Positions 1 through 9,296 of a stretch of 64,000 bases of DNA are shown piece by piece. The stretch's first letter is position 1; each line of letters opens with the position of its first letter. The position numbers and the translations under genes were made by a program. This DNA is from Saprospirales bacterium GYS_P2D (GTDB lineage Bacteria; Bacteroidota; Bacteroidia; Chitinophagales; Saprospiraceae). The DNA is taken from positions 1 through 64,000 of the forward strand of contig WUUP01000011.1 in NCBI GenBank assembly GCA_009833045.1, given 5' to 3'. A model generated the notes under the pieces. It searched no databases. It saw only the letters and a program-made list of their open reading frames with translations, and was not told where the DNA came from.

Positions 1-105
1 GTGGTTATAGCGAAGGGGAACCACCTCTTACCATTCCGAACAGAGAAGTTAAGCCCTTCAGCGCCGATGGTACTGCTACGGTGGGAGAGTAGGTCGCTGC
101 CAGCT
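1..105 (+). rRNA. rrf: 5S ribosomal RNA, 5' end probably cut by the window edge
   Basis: The sequence has the classic 5S core: the loop B/C segment CCATTCCGAACAGAGAAG at 34-51, the GATGGTACTGC segment at 66-76, and GGGAGAGTAGGTCGCTGCCAG near the 3' end. The closing 3' strand (CGCTGCCAGC) implies a few more bases before position 1, so a handful of 5' nucleotides are missing. This is the tail of an rRNA operon whose 16S and 23S lie outside the window. A strong terminator follows directly. Confidence 0.95.
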
Positions 106-114
106 AATTTTATA

Positions 115-145
115 AAGCCGAATCTAAACAGATTCGGCTTTTTTT
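115..145 (+). terminator. Rho-independent terminator of the rRNA operon
   Basis: A perfect 11-bp stem (AAGCCGAATCT / AGATTCGGCTT) closes a 4-base AAAC loop and is followed by a T run, about ten bases after the 5S RNA. Confidence 0.93.
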
Positions 146-170
146 ATGTTCTTCATCCAAATTTGGTAAA

Positions 171-638
171 ATGAATAAGGCTCTAAATAAGTGGGCAGTT
201 GAAATACTATTCATATTCTTCACAGCTACGCTGGCTTTTTTAGTAGTGCTACCAATAATCAATAATTCTATTGATTTTCCATTCTTTACTTATAATGTAA
301 TTTATGCTTTTGTTGGTCTTACAGTACTGAGATATTTAGTGCTATGGGAATGGCATCCTATGGCTAATAATAGATGGTTTAAAATAGGCATAATCTTTAT
401 AGTGCCTCTTGTATTTTTTCCATTAATGGAGGGTATTCATTCTTTTGTGGAGTTTAATGATCAGGTAGGCATTCAGTCAATACTTAGCCATTTGAGCTAT
501 GAGGAGGCTCAATTTTATCGTGGGTATATTAGATCTGAATATTTGTTTTTTGGGATAGCAAGTTTTTTAGGAGCTTTGTGCATGATCTTAAAAATGATGA
601 GATCTTTGTGGCGACAATATAAATACGGACATGAATAG
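171..638 (+). CDS. Small multi-pass membrane protein of unknown function
   Basis: This 155-residue protein is not a family I recognise. It shows four hydrophobic stretches that read as transmembrane helices, at about residues 10-31, 40-60, 69-90 and 124-143, with a polar segment between the third and fourth (about 90-120) and a basic C-terminus. The start is the ATG shortly after the rRNA terminator. Its last bases overlap the start of the next gene by 8 bp, so the two are probably translationally coupled and may act together. The short leader after the terminator leaves little room for a promoter; none was identified. Confidence 0.75.
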   Translation: MNKALNKWAVEILFIFFTATLAFLVVLPIINNSIDFPFFTYNVIYAFVGLTVLRYLVLWEWHPMANNRWFKIGIIFIVPLVFFPLMEGIHSFVEFNDQVGIQSILSHLSYEEAQFYRGYIRSEYLFFGIASFLGALCMILKMMRSLWRQYKYGHE

Positions 639-978
639 TATAGAAGAATTTAACTCTTATCGTGAGAAGATGAATGAAAAGATATTCTCACAGAATCATA
701 AGAACTTAAATCGGTTTTTTAATTTAGATACGAATACCTACAAGGATGGAGCATTGGATATCAAAACCAAGGAACTTTTGGGTCTGGTGGCATCTATGGT
801 ATTAAGATGCGATGACTGTATACGATATCATTTAGGTACTTGCTACAAGATAGGTGTTACAAAAGATGAGTTATTTGATCTATTTATGGTAGCTAACTTA
901 GTAGGAGGATCGATATGTATACCTCACACACGAAGAGCTTTAGAATATTGGGAAGAGCTGGAAGAAGCTAATCAATAA
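631..978 (+). CDS. Carboxymuconolactone decarboxylase (AhpD-like) family protein
   Basis: This 115-residue protein has the AhpD/CMD signature C60-x2-C63-x3-H67 (CDDCIRYH) on a helix preceded by a KTKELLGL segment, the usual layout of this small all-helical family. Members with this CxxCxxxH motif are thiol-disulfide or peroxidase-type enzymes, while others are decarboxylases; the two cysteines favour a redox role here. It overlaps the upstream membrane-protein gene by 8 bp. Its 3' end overlaps the convergent PycTM-like gene by 7 bp. The substrate cannot be told from sequence. Confidence 0.85.
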   Translation: MNSIEEFNSYREKMNEKIFSQNHKNLNRFFNLDTNTYKDGALDIKTKELLGLVASMVLRCDDCIRYHLGTCYKIGVTKDELFDLFMVANLVGGSICIPHTRRALEYWEELEEANQ

Positions 979-1508
979 ATCAGTATCATAATGAGTGTAG
1001 AAATGATAGTGAGTCCTATGCCTATCACAAATATCTCAAACGCTCTTCTTATCAATTGATATTTAGCTCCTAAAATACGACCCACCAAATAGTGATCTTG
1101 GAGTATGTAGTCACTTATTTGATCTTTTTGACGGAGTGACCTTTCAACGAATGGTAAATATTCGGAGTTTTTCATTTTATGGTAGTTTCCAAAAAAGAAG
1201 GGACTCTTATTATTTATTGTTTTGGTCTTATTGATATCTGCTGGTCTAAGAACAATGGCACAGACTATCACGGTGGTAATACTGGTAAGTCCTAATATAA
1301 TAATTGGAAGGTAGAGGTGATTTCGCTCGATAGTATGAAGATGAGTCAGAATCATGGGCACCAAGATGGTAATCATGATAGCATTGAGACTCATGAGAAT
1401 ATTTGCCTTGTTATCAGCTATATTAATGAGTTCGACATTATTGCGACCAGTTGTGCGTATAATGTTAATTGTCTTTTTGCTGAGCTTTATGGGTTTCGAA
1501 TCATTCAT
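972..1508 (-). CDS. Orphan PycTM-like (DUF5706) membrane protein
   Basis: This 178-residue protein matches my recollection of the DUF5706/PycTM family, the membrane effector of Pycsar cyclic-pyrimidine defence. The family signatures visible are an N-terminal NVELINIADNKANILMSLNA-type segment (about residues 24-43) leading into a first membrane helix, a second hairpin at about 66-89 ending in RPAD, a FFGNYHKM segment (about 105-112), an LVGRILGAKYQLIRRA segment (about 141-156), and a last helix to the C-terminus. In Pycsar the effector sits beside a uridylate or cytidylate cyclase (PycC). No cyclase gene is near this one, and no HD phosphohydrolase domain is fused. It may be a lone housekeeping homologue, respond to a distant cyclase, or be a remnant. 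Confidence 0.8.
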   Translation of the reverse strand: MNDSKPIKLSKKTINIIRTTGRNNVELINIADNKANILMSLNAIMITILVPMILTHLHTIERNHLYLPIIILGLTSITTVIVCAIVLRPADINKTKTINNKSPFFFGNYHKMKNSEYLPFVERSLRQKDQISDYILQDHYLVGRILGAKYQLIRRAFEIFVIGIGLTIISTLIMILIY

Positions 1509-1569
1509 ATGATCAGTTAGTTGATAATTCTTATCCTAAGATGAATGTAGCTAACTAATAGTGTTAGCC

Positions 1570-1577
1570 TATATTTG
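1570..1577 (+). promoter_or_regulatory. Candidate -7 promoter element upstream of pheT
   Basis: TATATTTG matches the Bacteroidota -7 consensus TAnnTTTG and lies 62 bp before the pheT start, in the 131-bp gap between divergent genes. I see no clear -33 TTG at the expected distance, so support is one-sided. Confidence 0.4.
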
Positions 1578-1639
1578 TGCAGCAAAAGCGTATCGACATA
1601 AAGGTAGCTTAGATCCATTACTAAAGTTAATCACACAAG

Positions 1640-4072
1640 ATGAAAATTTCCCTTAGTTGGCTTAAAGACTATATCGATATAAAGGAAACCCCAGAGGAGC
1701 TGTCAGAAATATTGACTGCCATTGGACTGGAGGTAGAAGGTCTGGAGGTGAAAGAGAGTATAAAGGGAGGTCTGGAAGGATTAGTTATAGGCGAGGTAAA
1801 AACCTGTAACAAGCATCCGAATGCAGACAAACTATCATTGACAACAGTTGATGTAGGAGGAGACGCTGATCTACAAATAGTTTGTGGTGCTCCTAATGTA
1901 GCTGCAGGGCAAAAAGTGGTAGTAGCTACTGTCGGTACCATGCTATATCCTACTTCAGGAGAAGCCTTTAAAATCAAGAAAGGGAAAATACGTGGTGAGG
2001 TCTCAGAAGGGATGATCTGTGCTGAGGATGAAATCGGCATTGGGTCAGACCACTCTGGTATAATAGTGCTGCCAAAAGATGTAAAAGTAGGAAGCGAGGC
2101 GAAAGACTACTACAATGTTGAAACAGATGTGGTATATGATATCGGCCTCACACCTAATCGTTCAGATGCGACATCACATCTCGGAGTAGCAGAAGACTTA
2201 GCAGCTTATTATAGCTATAGGGACGGGACACCATATGAGCTGCGTTATCCAAATGATGAAAATTTCCGTCAAGGAGATCAAAAAGCGATCAGTGTAAAGA
2301 TAGAAAATGTGGACGCCTGCCCTCGATATAGTGGCATGTCTATAGGTAGGGTAAAGGTCAAATCTGCACCTGAATGGATGCAAAATAGACTGAAGTCAAT
2401 AGATGTGCGTCCCATCAATAATGTGGTGGATATCACTAACTATATTTTGCATGAGTATGGGCAACCTTTGCACGCATTTGATGCGACTAAAATTGGTGGA
2501 AATGGAATTGTTGTAAAGACTTTAGCAAAAGGAACAAGATTCGAGACATTGGATGAGGTAGAAAGGGAGCTCCAAGAAAATGATCTCATGATCTGTGACG
2601 GTGATGAGAAGCCTATGTGTATTGCTGGTGTTTTTGGGGGCATCGGTAGTGGTGTGACTACTGATACAACTGAGATATTTTTAGAATCTGCCCATTTTGA
2701 AGCACAAGGCATCCGAAAGACAAGCACTAAGCATAATCTCCGAACGGATGCGGCGAAAGTGTATGAGAAAGGTAGTGATCCCAATGTGACAATCAAAGCT
2801 CTCAAAAGAGCGGTATCACTCCTCGTCGAATATGCAGACGCTACTCCAATCAGTGAAATAACAGATGTATACCCTGAACCGATAAAACCTCACGAAGTGG
2901 TGGTGCGCTCGAGAAAGGTAGCTCAAATAATCGGAAATGAACTTAGCGATAGCGATGTAGAAAAATCTCTCAGAGCCTTAAAAATGGATTTCGAAATCTT
3001 AGGTAAAGGTGAGTATAAGGTGTCAGTCCCTACTAATAAGTCTGATGTCACCCGAGAAGTCGATGTCATCGAAGAAATACTCAGAATATATGGCTATGAC
3101 AATGTGGCCATCCATAATCGACTAAGCACGGCCATAACTCCATCTATCAGGCCCGATATGCCATTGATCCGTAATCTGCTGGCAAACCATCTTATAGGGA
3201 AAGGCTATAATGAGATAATGGGTCTATCATTAATCCAGTCAAATAAGTATAGTGGAGTCATGGAGCCCTATACGGAAAATGCTGTAGTAATAAACAATAC
3301 CTCCAATATACATCTCGACATAATGAGACCGGAAATGATGACTTCTGTAATGGAATCAGTGGTCTACAATCATAATCGTCAACAGCGAGACATCAGGTTT
3401 TTTGAGTTTGGTAAGAGCTATAGCCAAAATGGAGATGAATACATCGAGACTGAACAAATAGCTATAGCTATATCAGGAAATGAAGAATCAGAGTCATGGA
3501 TAAACTCAACGAGAGAGGCTGACTACTATAGTCTAAAAAGGGTAGTATTGGAAATAATGACAGTATTGGGCATTGAAAAGTACCAATCTGAAGAGCTGAA
3601 TGATGAGCGGTTTGGATTTGGCATGAGATACTTTAGAGGTAGGCAGCAGATCGTCAAGTATGGCCAAGTATCTCAAGCTGTAGCGAAAAATGTAGGCGCA
3701 AAAATACCTGTATATTATGCAGAGTTTGACATGGATACTTTGCTCAGTACTCAAAAGTCAAATAATCCTGTAGTGACAGACATACCGAAGTATCCATCAA
3801 GTCGTAGAGATGTAGCATTAGTAGTCGATGAACGAGTATCCTACAGCGAAATCGATGCTATCATCAATAAAGTCGGAAAGCAAATGATAGAATCGGTGAA
3901 TCTATTTGATGTATATCAAGATAGCAAGGTCATAGGAGACGGGAAGAAATCTTATGCCATTAGTATTCAGTTTGTAGATCCCGAAAAGAATCTCAAGGAT
4001 AAGGAACTCGACAAAATTGTCAGAAAAATAGTTGACATAGCCGCTGAAAAAGTAGGAGCGAGCTTACGTTAG
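1640..4072 (+). CDS. pheT: Phenylalanine-tRNA ligase beta subunit
   Basis: The 810-residue product has the expected length and order for PheT: an N-terminal MKISLSWLKDYIDI segment, an EMAP/tRNA-binding-like domain (about 40-150, with HPNADKLSLTTVDVG), the B3/B4 editing region with its GLTPNRSDATSHLGVA segment (about 170-180), the B5 domain, the catalytic-like core, and a C-terminal FDX-ACB anticodon-binding domain (about 715-810, ending IAAEKVGASLR). With PheS it charges tRNA-Phe in the cytosol. The pheS gene is not in the window, as is usual in Bacteroidota where the two are unlinked. It is followed almost directly by a coiled-coil gene, zapA and rny, probably as one transcript. Confidence 0.97.
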   Translation: MKISLSWLKDYIDIKETPEELSEILTAIGLEVEGLEVKESIKGGLEGLVIGEVKTCNKHPNADKLSLTTVDVGGDADLQIVCGAPNVAAGQKVVVATVGTMLYPTSGEAFKIKKGKIRGEVSEGMICAEDEIGIGSDHSGIIVLPKDVKVGSEAKDYYNVETDVVYDIGLTPNRSDATSHLGVAEDLAAYYSYRDGTPYELRYPNDENFRQGDQKAISVKIENVDACPRYSGMSIGRVKVKSAPEWMQNRLKSIDVRPINNVVDITNYILHEYGQPLHAFDATKIGGNGIVVKTLAKGTRFETLDEVERELQENDLMICDGDEKPMCIAGVFGGIGSGVTTDTTEIFLESAHFEAQGIRKTSTKHNLRTDAAKVYEKGSDPNVTIKALKRAVSLLVEYADATPISEITDVYPEPIKPHEVVVRSRKVAQIIGNELSDSDVEKSLRALKMDFEILGKGEYKVSVPTNKSDVTREVDVIEEILRIYGYDNVAIHNRLSTAITPSIRPDMPLIRNLLANHLIGKGYNEIMGLSLIQSNKYSGVMEPYTENAVVINNTSNIHLDIMRPEMMTSVMESVVYNHNRQQRDIRFFEFGKSYSQNGDEYIETEQIAIAISGNEESESWINSTREADYYSLKRVVLEIMTVLGIEKYQSEELNDERFGFGMRYFRGRQQIVKYGQVSQAVAKNVGAKIPVYYAEFDMDTLLSTQKSNNPVVTDIPKYPSSRRDVALVVDERVSYSEIDAIINKVGKQMIESVNLFDVYQDSKVIGDGKKSYAISIQFVDPEKNLKDKELDKIVRKIVDIAAEKVGASLR

Positions 4073-4112
4073 TTTGGACTTATCGTTGAATGTCAGTAAT
4101 TTTCAAGCCATA

Positions 4113-4397
4113 ATGACTGTGACGATCGACATGATACGGAGGATAGAAGAAAAAACTATCCTCATAGTAGAAAAATTAAATGAGGTCGAGGCCGAAAGAA
4201 ATATATTAGAAAAAGAAAATATACGTTTAAAAGAAGAAAATAATCAACTACTAAAGAAAGTAGCAGAATACGCTCAGCATCTGAGTAATGATAATATCAA
4301 GTCCAATGAAAAGGACAGCCATATACATATCAAGAAATTCAAAACTGAAATAAATAAATGTATTGAAGAGATAGACGACTGTCTCAATCTCGTATAG
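4113..4397 (+). CDS. Short coiled-coil protein between pheT and zapA
   Basis: From the ATG at 4113 the protein has 94 residues; an in-frame TTG at 4074, one base after the pheT stop, would give 107. I prefer the ATG because the extra residues look unlike the rest. Residues about 5-55 form a strongly heptad-like, E/K/N-rich coiled coil (EKENIRLKEENNQLLKK). The position just before zapA, and the small coiled-coil form, suggest a cell-division accessory protein in the manner of ZapB, but this is inference; no diagnostic motif is visible. It belongs to the pheT-zapA-rny gene run. Confidence 0.75.
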   Translation: MTVTIDMIRRIEEKTILIVEKLNEVEAERNILEKENIRLKEENNQLLKKVAEYAQHLSNDNIKSNEKDSHIHIKKFKTEINKCIEEIDDCLNLV

Positions 4398-4405
4398 CAG
4401 ATAAG

Positions 4406-4693
4406 ATGAAAAACAAAAGCCAAATAGTGGAATTGAGCATACTGGGGAGGACCTATCCGGTCAAAATCGGAGAAGGGCAGCGAAGTGAGCTTATGGCAAT
4501 AGAAAAAGAAATTCAAAATCAGCTAAATCAATACAAAATCAGGTATGAAAATATAGATCATCAAGACTGTCTGTCTATGGCTCTCATAGAGACTCGAGTG
4601 GATGGGACGAAGTCTATAGATCCAGATGAACAGGTAATGATCACAGATCTGCGGCGCATAGAGGCGCTGCTGGATGCGTCTTTATCTGCGTAG
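4406..4693 (+). CDS. zapA: Cell division protein ZapA
   Basis: The 95-residue product begins with the ZapA beta-strand pattern (VELSILGRTYPVKI), followed by a helix ending in an N-QY-I-YE-IDHQDCLSMALIE segment, as in Bacteroidota ZapA proteins. ZapA binds and cross-links FtsZ filaments at the division ring. It lies 8 bp after the coiled-coil gene and about 90 bp before rny, a gene order common in this phylum. No 6S RNA is evident in the short gap that follows. Confidence 0.88.
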   Translation: MKNKSQIVELSILGRTYPVKIGEGQRSELMAIEKEIQNQLNQYKIRYENIDHQDCLSMALIETRVDGTKSIDPDEQVMITDLRRIEALLDASLSA

Positions 4694-4782
4694 CTCTCTT
4701 CTTTCTTTAAGTGTTTATTTAGCGCCAATAGCAGATGTGCTTTGGTCATTTTATATTGCTAACACTTAATGATATCTACACA

Positions 4783-6441
4783 ATGGACATAACAGGACTG
4801 ATAGGAGGATTAGTCGGCGGACTGGTGATTGGATTTTTGGTGATGAATTATTTTGTCAAAAAGATCCAAAAATCCAAGGGCGAAGAGATGAATAAGAAGG
4901 CGGATCTCACGCTCAAAGAAGCGAAGCTGACCGCCGAAAGAATCGTCTCAGAAGCGGAGTCAAAAGCTGATAAAATCGTCTCTAAAGCTGAGAATAAGAA
5001 TGAATCTATCAAGCAAAAGAAGATTCAAGAAGCTAAGCAAAAATTTGCCAATCTCAAGAGCAAGTTTGAAACTGAAAAAGCGGATCGTATAGTCGAGCTC
5101 AAGGAGAGAGAAATGGAGATCAAGACTCTCGAAAATACGCTCAAGCAAAACCAAGACAATTTCAAAAAGGAAGTGGATGCGCTTGAAAATCGAGAGTCAG
5201 AAATAAAAGTGATCAAAGAAAATCTCGATAAGCAGCTAAAAATCGTTGGTAAAAAGAAGGAGGAGTTAGATCAGCAAAATGAAAAATTCATCAAGGAACT
5301 CGAAGTAGTGTCAAAGATGAGCGAGCATCAAGCTAAAGAACAGCTCCTCGAAGCTGTCAGAGCAAAAGCTGAGACAGCGGCACTATCTATCGAAAAGGAT
5401 ATCATAGCTGAAGCTACATCATCCGCTAACAAACAAGCCAAGAAGATCGTCATACAGACCATCCAGCGGATGTGCGCAGAGTACACGATTGAAAATACCG
5501 TATCCGTGTTTAATCTGGACTCCGATGATATTAAGGGTCAGATCATCGGTAGAGAAGGAAGAAATATCCGAGCTTTGGAGTCTGCGACTGGTGCTGAGCT
5601 CGTGGTAGATGATACACCTGAGGCAATAGTGATCTCCAGTTTTGATCCGATCCGTAGGGAGGTGTGTCGATTAGCGCTGAAGCGTCTGGTGGCTGATGGT
5701 CGAATACACCCTGCTAAGATCGAGGAGGTAGTAGCAAAAGTCAAAAAACAACTCACAGAGCAAATCATAGAGATCGGAGAGCGTACCGTGATCGACCTGG
5801 ATATACATGGACTACATCCATATCTTATCAAAATGGTCGGACGTATGCGATTCAGATCGAGCTATGGTCAAAATCTCCTCAAGCATAGTATCGAGACGGC
5901 TCATCTATGTGCGGCTATGGCTGCAGAGATGGGCATGTCCAAGAAACAAATCAGTATGGCTAAGCGTGCAGGACTACTCCATGATCTGGGTAAGGTGTCA
6001 GAAGAAGACTCTGATCTATCTCATGCCCTACTGGGTATGCAGATCTGTGAGAAGCATAAAGAGCATCCTGTAGTACTCAATGCTATCGGTGCTCACCACG
6101 ACGAGATCGAGATGAATAACATGATCTCACCAGTCGTACAGGCTTGTGATGCGATCTCTGGCGCTCGACCTGGGGCACGTAGAGAGATCCTCGAGAGTTA
6201 CTTGAAGCGTATTGGCGAATTAGAAGAATTGGCGATGTCTCATGACGGTGTCCAAAAAGCCTATGCAATACAGGCCGGAAGAGAGCTCAGAGTAGTCGTC
6301 GAGAGCGAAAAGGTAAGTGATGAATATGCCGAAGATCTGTCATTCATGATATCGCAGAAGATACAAGATGAAATGCAGTATCCAGGTCAGGTAAAGGTAA
6401 CTGTGATCAGAGAGAAAAGAGCAACAAGTTATGCTCGATAG
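4783..6441 (+). CDS. rny: Ribonuclease Y
   Basis: From the ATG at 4783 the product has 552 residues. The frame is open back to 4735, but that extension lies before the membrane anchor and is unlikely to be used. Domains in order: an N-terminal transmembrane anchor (about 3-23), a long basic/acidic coiled coil (about 30-200), a KH domain with the GREGRN loop (about 254-259), and an HD metal-dependent domain with LLHDLGKV at about 399 and a later AHHDE. RNase Y is a membrane-bound endoribonuclease that starts mRNA decay. A strong terminator ends the transcript. Confidence 0.97.
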   Translation: MDITGLIGGLVGGLVIGFLVMNYFVKKIQKSKGEEMNKKADLTLKEAKLTAERIVSEAESKADKIVSKAENKNESIKQKKIQEAKQKFANLKSKFETEKADRIVELKEREMEIKTLENTLKQNQDNFKKEVDALENRESEIKVIKENLDKQLKIVGKKKEELDQQNEKFIKELEVVSKMSEHQAKEQLLEAVRAKAETAALSIEKDIIAEATSSANKQAKKIVIQTIQRMCAEYTIENTVSVFNLDSDDIKGQIIGREGRNIRALESATGAELVVDDTPEAIVISSFDPIRREVCRLALKRLVADGRIHPAKIEEVVAKVKKQLTEQIIEIGERTVIDLDIHGLHPYLIKMVGRMRFRSSYGQNLLKHSIETAHLCAAMAAEMGMSKKQISMAKRAGLLHDLGKVSEEDSDLSHALLGMQICEKHKEHPVVLNAIGAHHDEIEMNNMISPVVQACDAISGARPGARREILESYLKRIGELEELAMSHDGVQKAYAIQAGRELRVVVESEKVSDEYAEDLSFMISQKIQDEMQYPGQVKVTVIREKRATSYAR

Positions 6442-6467
6442 ATCGAATAGAAATATCTAAGAAATAG

Positions 6468-6500
6468 AAGCGATGGTCTTATAGGCTGTCGCTTTTTTTT
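6468..6500 (+). terminator. Rho-independent terminator after rny
   Basis: AAGCGATGGTC and GGCTGTCGCTT pair over 11 positions (some G-U) around a TTATA loop, followed by a run of eight T. Confidence 0.88.
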
Positions 6501-6595
6501 GTTTGATAGACTGCTACTGAGCGGGAGCGGCCTGTTTAGAGGACCACTAAATAAAAAAACTATAGTCGTAGTCACGTTTAATACTTTAATATACA

Positions 6596-6603
6596 TACCT
6601 TTG
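6596..6603 (+). promoter_or_regulatory. Candidate -7 promoter element of the atp operon
   Basis: TACCTTTG fits the Bacteroidota TAnnTTTG -7 consensus and sits 30 bp before the chosen atpB start, downstream of the rny terminator. A recognisable -33 element is not clear. If this is the promoter, the frame upstream of 6634 is not translated, which supports the later start for atpB. Confidence 0.5.
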
Positions 6604-6633
6604 CGGCGATTTTTAACGATACATATATCTTAT

Positions 6634-7845
6634 ATGTTCCAAAGAAAGTTCTTACTCTGTTTAGTTTGGCTACTTGCCGCACAGCTTGTTTTTGCAATAG
6701 AACATGATGGTCATGACCATGATCACTCTCACGATGATCATGCTAAAACTGAGCATGCATCAGGAGATCATGACGATCACGATATGCCTTACACAGATAG
6801 AGTGATGCATCACATCGGAGATGCTAATGAATTTCACGTTTTAGGTGACTTTCACATTCCACTACCATGTATCCTATATTCCAAAGATGGAGGACTTGAT
6901 TTCTTCATGTCATCAAAATTTGATCACGGTCATAAAGCTGTCAATGGATATGTGCTCAATCATGGAGACGTACAGCGACTAAAAGGCTATAGTGGATCAG
7001 AAGGTCATGTAGAGTCTATCAAAGCAGATGATCATGGTCACTACAAAGCGGTAGTAGATGGGAAAACATACGAACTCGAGAAACCATCGGCATTTACAGC
7101 GATGACTTCATGGTTTGATTTTTCTATATCTAAGAATGTATTCACATTGATTTTGGCTTCTTTGCTGATGTTCTTTGTGTTTGGACGAGTGAAGAGATCG
7201 TATGATGCGAGAAGTGGTCAAGCGCCAAAAGGAATGCAGAGCTTCTTTGAGACAATCATAGTATTCTTGAGAGATGAGGTGGTAAAGCCAGCTATCGGGC
7301 CAAAATGGAGAAAATATTTTCCGTTCATAGTTTGCCTTTTCTTTTTCATTCTATTCTTGAATTTATTGGGGCTTGTTCCAGTGTTCCCAGGATCTGCTAA
7401 CGTGACAGGTAATATCGGAGTCACTATGGCATTAGCTGTGATCACTTTTGTAGTTGTCACAGTCAGTGGTAATAAGCACTATTGGGAGCACATCGTATGG
7501 ATGCCGGGTGTGCCTGCATTTGTTAAGGTGATATTGACGCCACTTGAGATCTTAGGGATCTTCATTAAGCCTGTTACGCTTTTCATTCGTCTCTTTGCGA
7601 ATATTACAGCGGGTCACATTATCATATTGAGCTTAGTGGGTATCATATTCTTATTAGGGAATAACGGAGAGTCACTCATGGGAGCTGTAGGTGGCGGAGT
7701 GATAGCGATTCCATTTTTATTTGTGATGAATATTTTGGAGTTGTTTGTAGGTTTTCTACAAGCCTTCATATTTGCGCTATTGAGTGCTGTATATATTGGG
7801 CAGGCAGTAGAGGAGGAGCATCATGATGCAGAGCATGCTCATTAA
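6634..7845 (+). CDS. atpB: F1Fo ATP synthase subunit a
   Basis: From the ATG at 6634 the product has 403 residues and begins with a signal-like segment (MFQRKFLLCLVWLLAAQLVFA), followed by a strongly His/Asp-rich stretch (about 23-50), a feature of Bacteroidota a-subunits. An extracytoplasmic domain follows, then membrane helices from about residue 165. The essential proton-path arginine lies in FIRLFANITAGH at about residue 319. The C-terminus is again His-rich. It forms the stator half of the proton channel with subunit c. It is the first gene of atpBEFHAG; the in-frame extension to 6499 overlaps the terminator region and was rejected. Confidence 0.97.
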   Translation: MFQRKFLLCLVWLLAAQLVFAIEHDGHDHDHSHDDHAKTEHASGDHDDHDMPYTDRVMHHIGDANEFHVLGDFHIPLPCILYSKDGGLDFFMSSKFDHGHKAVNGYVLNHGDVQRLKGYSGSEGHVESIKADDHGHYKAVVDGKTYELEKPSAFTAMTSWFDFSISKNVFTLILASLLMFFVFGRVKRSYDARSGQAPKGMQSFFETIIVFLRDEVVKPAIGPKWRKYFPFIVCLFFFILFLNLLGLVPVFPGSANVTGNIGVTMALAVITFVVVTVSGNKHYWEHIVWMPGVPAFVKVILTPLEILGIFIKPVTLFIRLFANITAGHIIILSLVGIIFLLGNNGESLMGAVGGGVIAIPFLFVMNILELFVGFLQAFIFALLSAVYIGQAVEEEHHDAEHAH

Positions 7846-7875
7846 TAGGATTTGAAATTATTAATTGTTATTTAA

Positions 7876-8097
<222 letters not shown>

Positions 8098-8124
8098 TCC
8101 GAAAATGCGATAATAAAAGAATAG

Positions 8125-8172
8125 AGAGCGCACCATACGATTGGTCTGGGCGCTTTCTTCTTCCTTTTTTAA
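8125..8172 (+). promoter_or_regulatory. Hairpin with T-rich tail between atpE and atpF
   Basis: AGAGCGC (8125-8131) pairs with GCGCTTT (8150-8156), and ACCA/TGGT (8132-8135, 8142-8145) extends it with a 4-base bulge. A T/C-rich tract follows and ends in six T. It resembles a weak internal terminator or an mRNA-stabilising hairpin placed just after the subunit c gene. Confidence 0.5.
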
Positions 8173-8197
8173 TGATAAGATTTTTAAGTCAAAGAAT

Positions 8198-8707
8198 ATG
8201 TTTTTAGTAGAGTTTTCACCAATTATCCCTGAGTTTGGAATGTTTTTCTGGACTTTATTGATGTTCCTGTTAGTATGGTTCTTTTTAGGTAAAAAAGCTT
8301 TCGGTCCTATTGCTGACGCATTGACTGAGAGAGAGGAGAGCATACAGAAAGCTTTAGACCAAGCGGAGACAGCTAAAGAAGAAATGGCTGCACTTCAAGC
8401 GTCAAATGAAAAACTTTTGCAGCAAGCAAGAGAAGAAAGAGCAGCAATGCTTAATGAAGCGAAAGAGACGAAGAATGCGATAATAGCTGAGGCGAAAGCG
8501 AAAGCAAAAGCGGATGCAACGAAAATCATCTCTGATGCACAGGTGGAAATCGAAAACCAGAAGAAAGCCGCTATAGCAGAGGTGAAAAGTCAGGTAGGAA
8601 GCTTAGCGCTGGGGATAGCTGAAAAGGTACTACAGAAAGAGCTCAAAGGAAATGAAGAGCAAGTGAACTTGGTCAACAAGCTTGTCACTGAGATCAACAA
8701 TAATTAA
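8198..8707 (+). CDS. atpF: F1Fo ATP synthase subunit b
   Basis: From the ATG at 8198 the product has 169 residues. It has one N-terminal membrane helix (about 14-32, MFFWTLLMFLLVWFFLG), then a long Ala/Lys/Glu-rich helix (EERAAMLNEAKE and following) characteristic of the peripheral stalk. The in-frame extension from 8141 would translate through the atpE-atpF hairpin and was rejected. Subunit b dimerises and links the a subunit to F1 through delta. Confidence 0.95.
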   Translation: MFLVEFSPIIPEFGMFFWTLLMFLLVWFFLGKKAFGPIADALTEREESIQKALDQAETAKEEMAALQASNEKLLQQAREERAAMLNEAKETKNAIIAEAKAKAKADATKIISDAQVEIENQKKAAIAEVKSQVGSLALGIAEKVLQKELKGNEEQVNLVNKLVTEINNN

Positions 8708-8727
8708 TCTAAGAGAAGTAGAGACAG

Positions 8728-9270
8728 ATGTCGATAGCAAGAATAGCCTCTCGATATGCTAAGTCACTTTTAGATTTAGCTCAAGAGGGAAACAAGTTAG
8801 AAAAGGTAAAACAAGATGTAGAATTGTTTTCTTCCGTACTTGACAATAGAGAATTCTATATGATGATCCAGAGTAGGATCATTAAGTCAGACAAGAAGTT
8901 GGCTATTTTCAAAGGGCTTTTCGATGGCAAGATTGATGAGTTGACTGCTGCTTTTTTTGATATAGTCATCAGAAAGGGCAGAGAGGAGTTTTTCCCTGGA
9001 ATTGCAGAGTCATTTCAAGATCAGTACAATGAAATGCACAATATCACGACTGCCCATGTCACTACTGCTCAGGCGATAAGTGACGACTTACTGGATAGTA
9101 TTAAATCTAAGCTGCCAGCACTTGGTGTACGAGGTGGTACAGTAGAAATAGAAAAAAGTGTAGATCCTTCGCTCATAGGAGGTTTCATACTGCAGGTGGG
9201 TGATAAGCTCATCGATGCCAGCGTAAAAACGAAACTGGCAAATCTTAAGAAGCAATTAGTAGACGCATAA
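8728..9270 (+). CDS. atpH: F1Fo ATP synthase subunit delta
   Basis: The 180-residue product starts with the family pattern IARIASRYAKSLLDLAQE and ends with the conserved DPSLIGGFILQVGDKLIDASVKTKLANLKKQL segment. It joins the top of the alpha/beta hexamer to the b stalk. It sits 20 bp after atpF and 26 bp before atpA. Confidence 0.96.
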   Translation: MSIARIASRYAKSLLDLAQEGNKLEKVKQDVELFSSVLDNREFYMMIQSRIIKSDKKLAIFKGLFDGKIDELTAAFFDIVIRKGREEFFPGIAESFQDQYNEMHNITTAHVTTAQAISDDLLDSIKSKLPALGVRGGTVEIEKSVDPSLIGGFILQVGDKLIDASVKTKLANLKKQLVDA

Positions 9271-9296
9271 TAATAAATACATAAAAATCTAAAACA

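Noticed and set aside
1317-1520. 67-residue plus-strand frame opposite the PycTM-like gene
   Set aside because: It is a shadow of the well-supported minus-strand gene, with no motif or leader of its own.
6499-6633. N-terminal extension of AtpB from 6499
   Set aside because: It would translate the bases right after the rny terminator and a TACCTTTG promoter box; the signal peptide starts at 6634.
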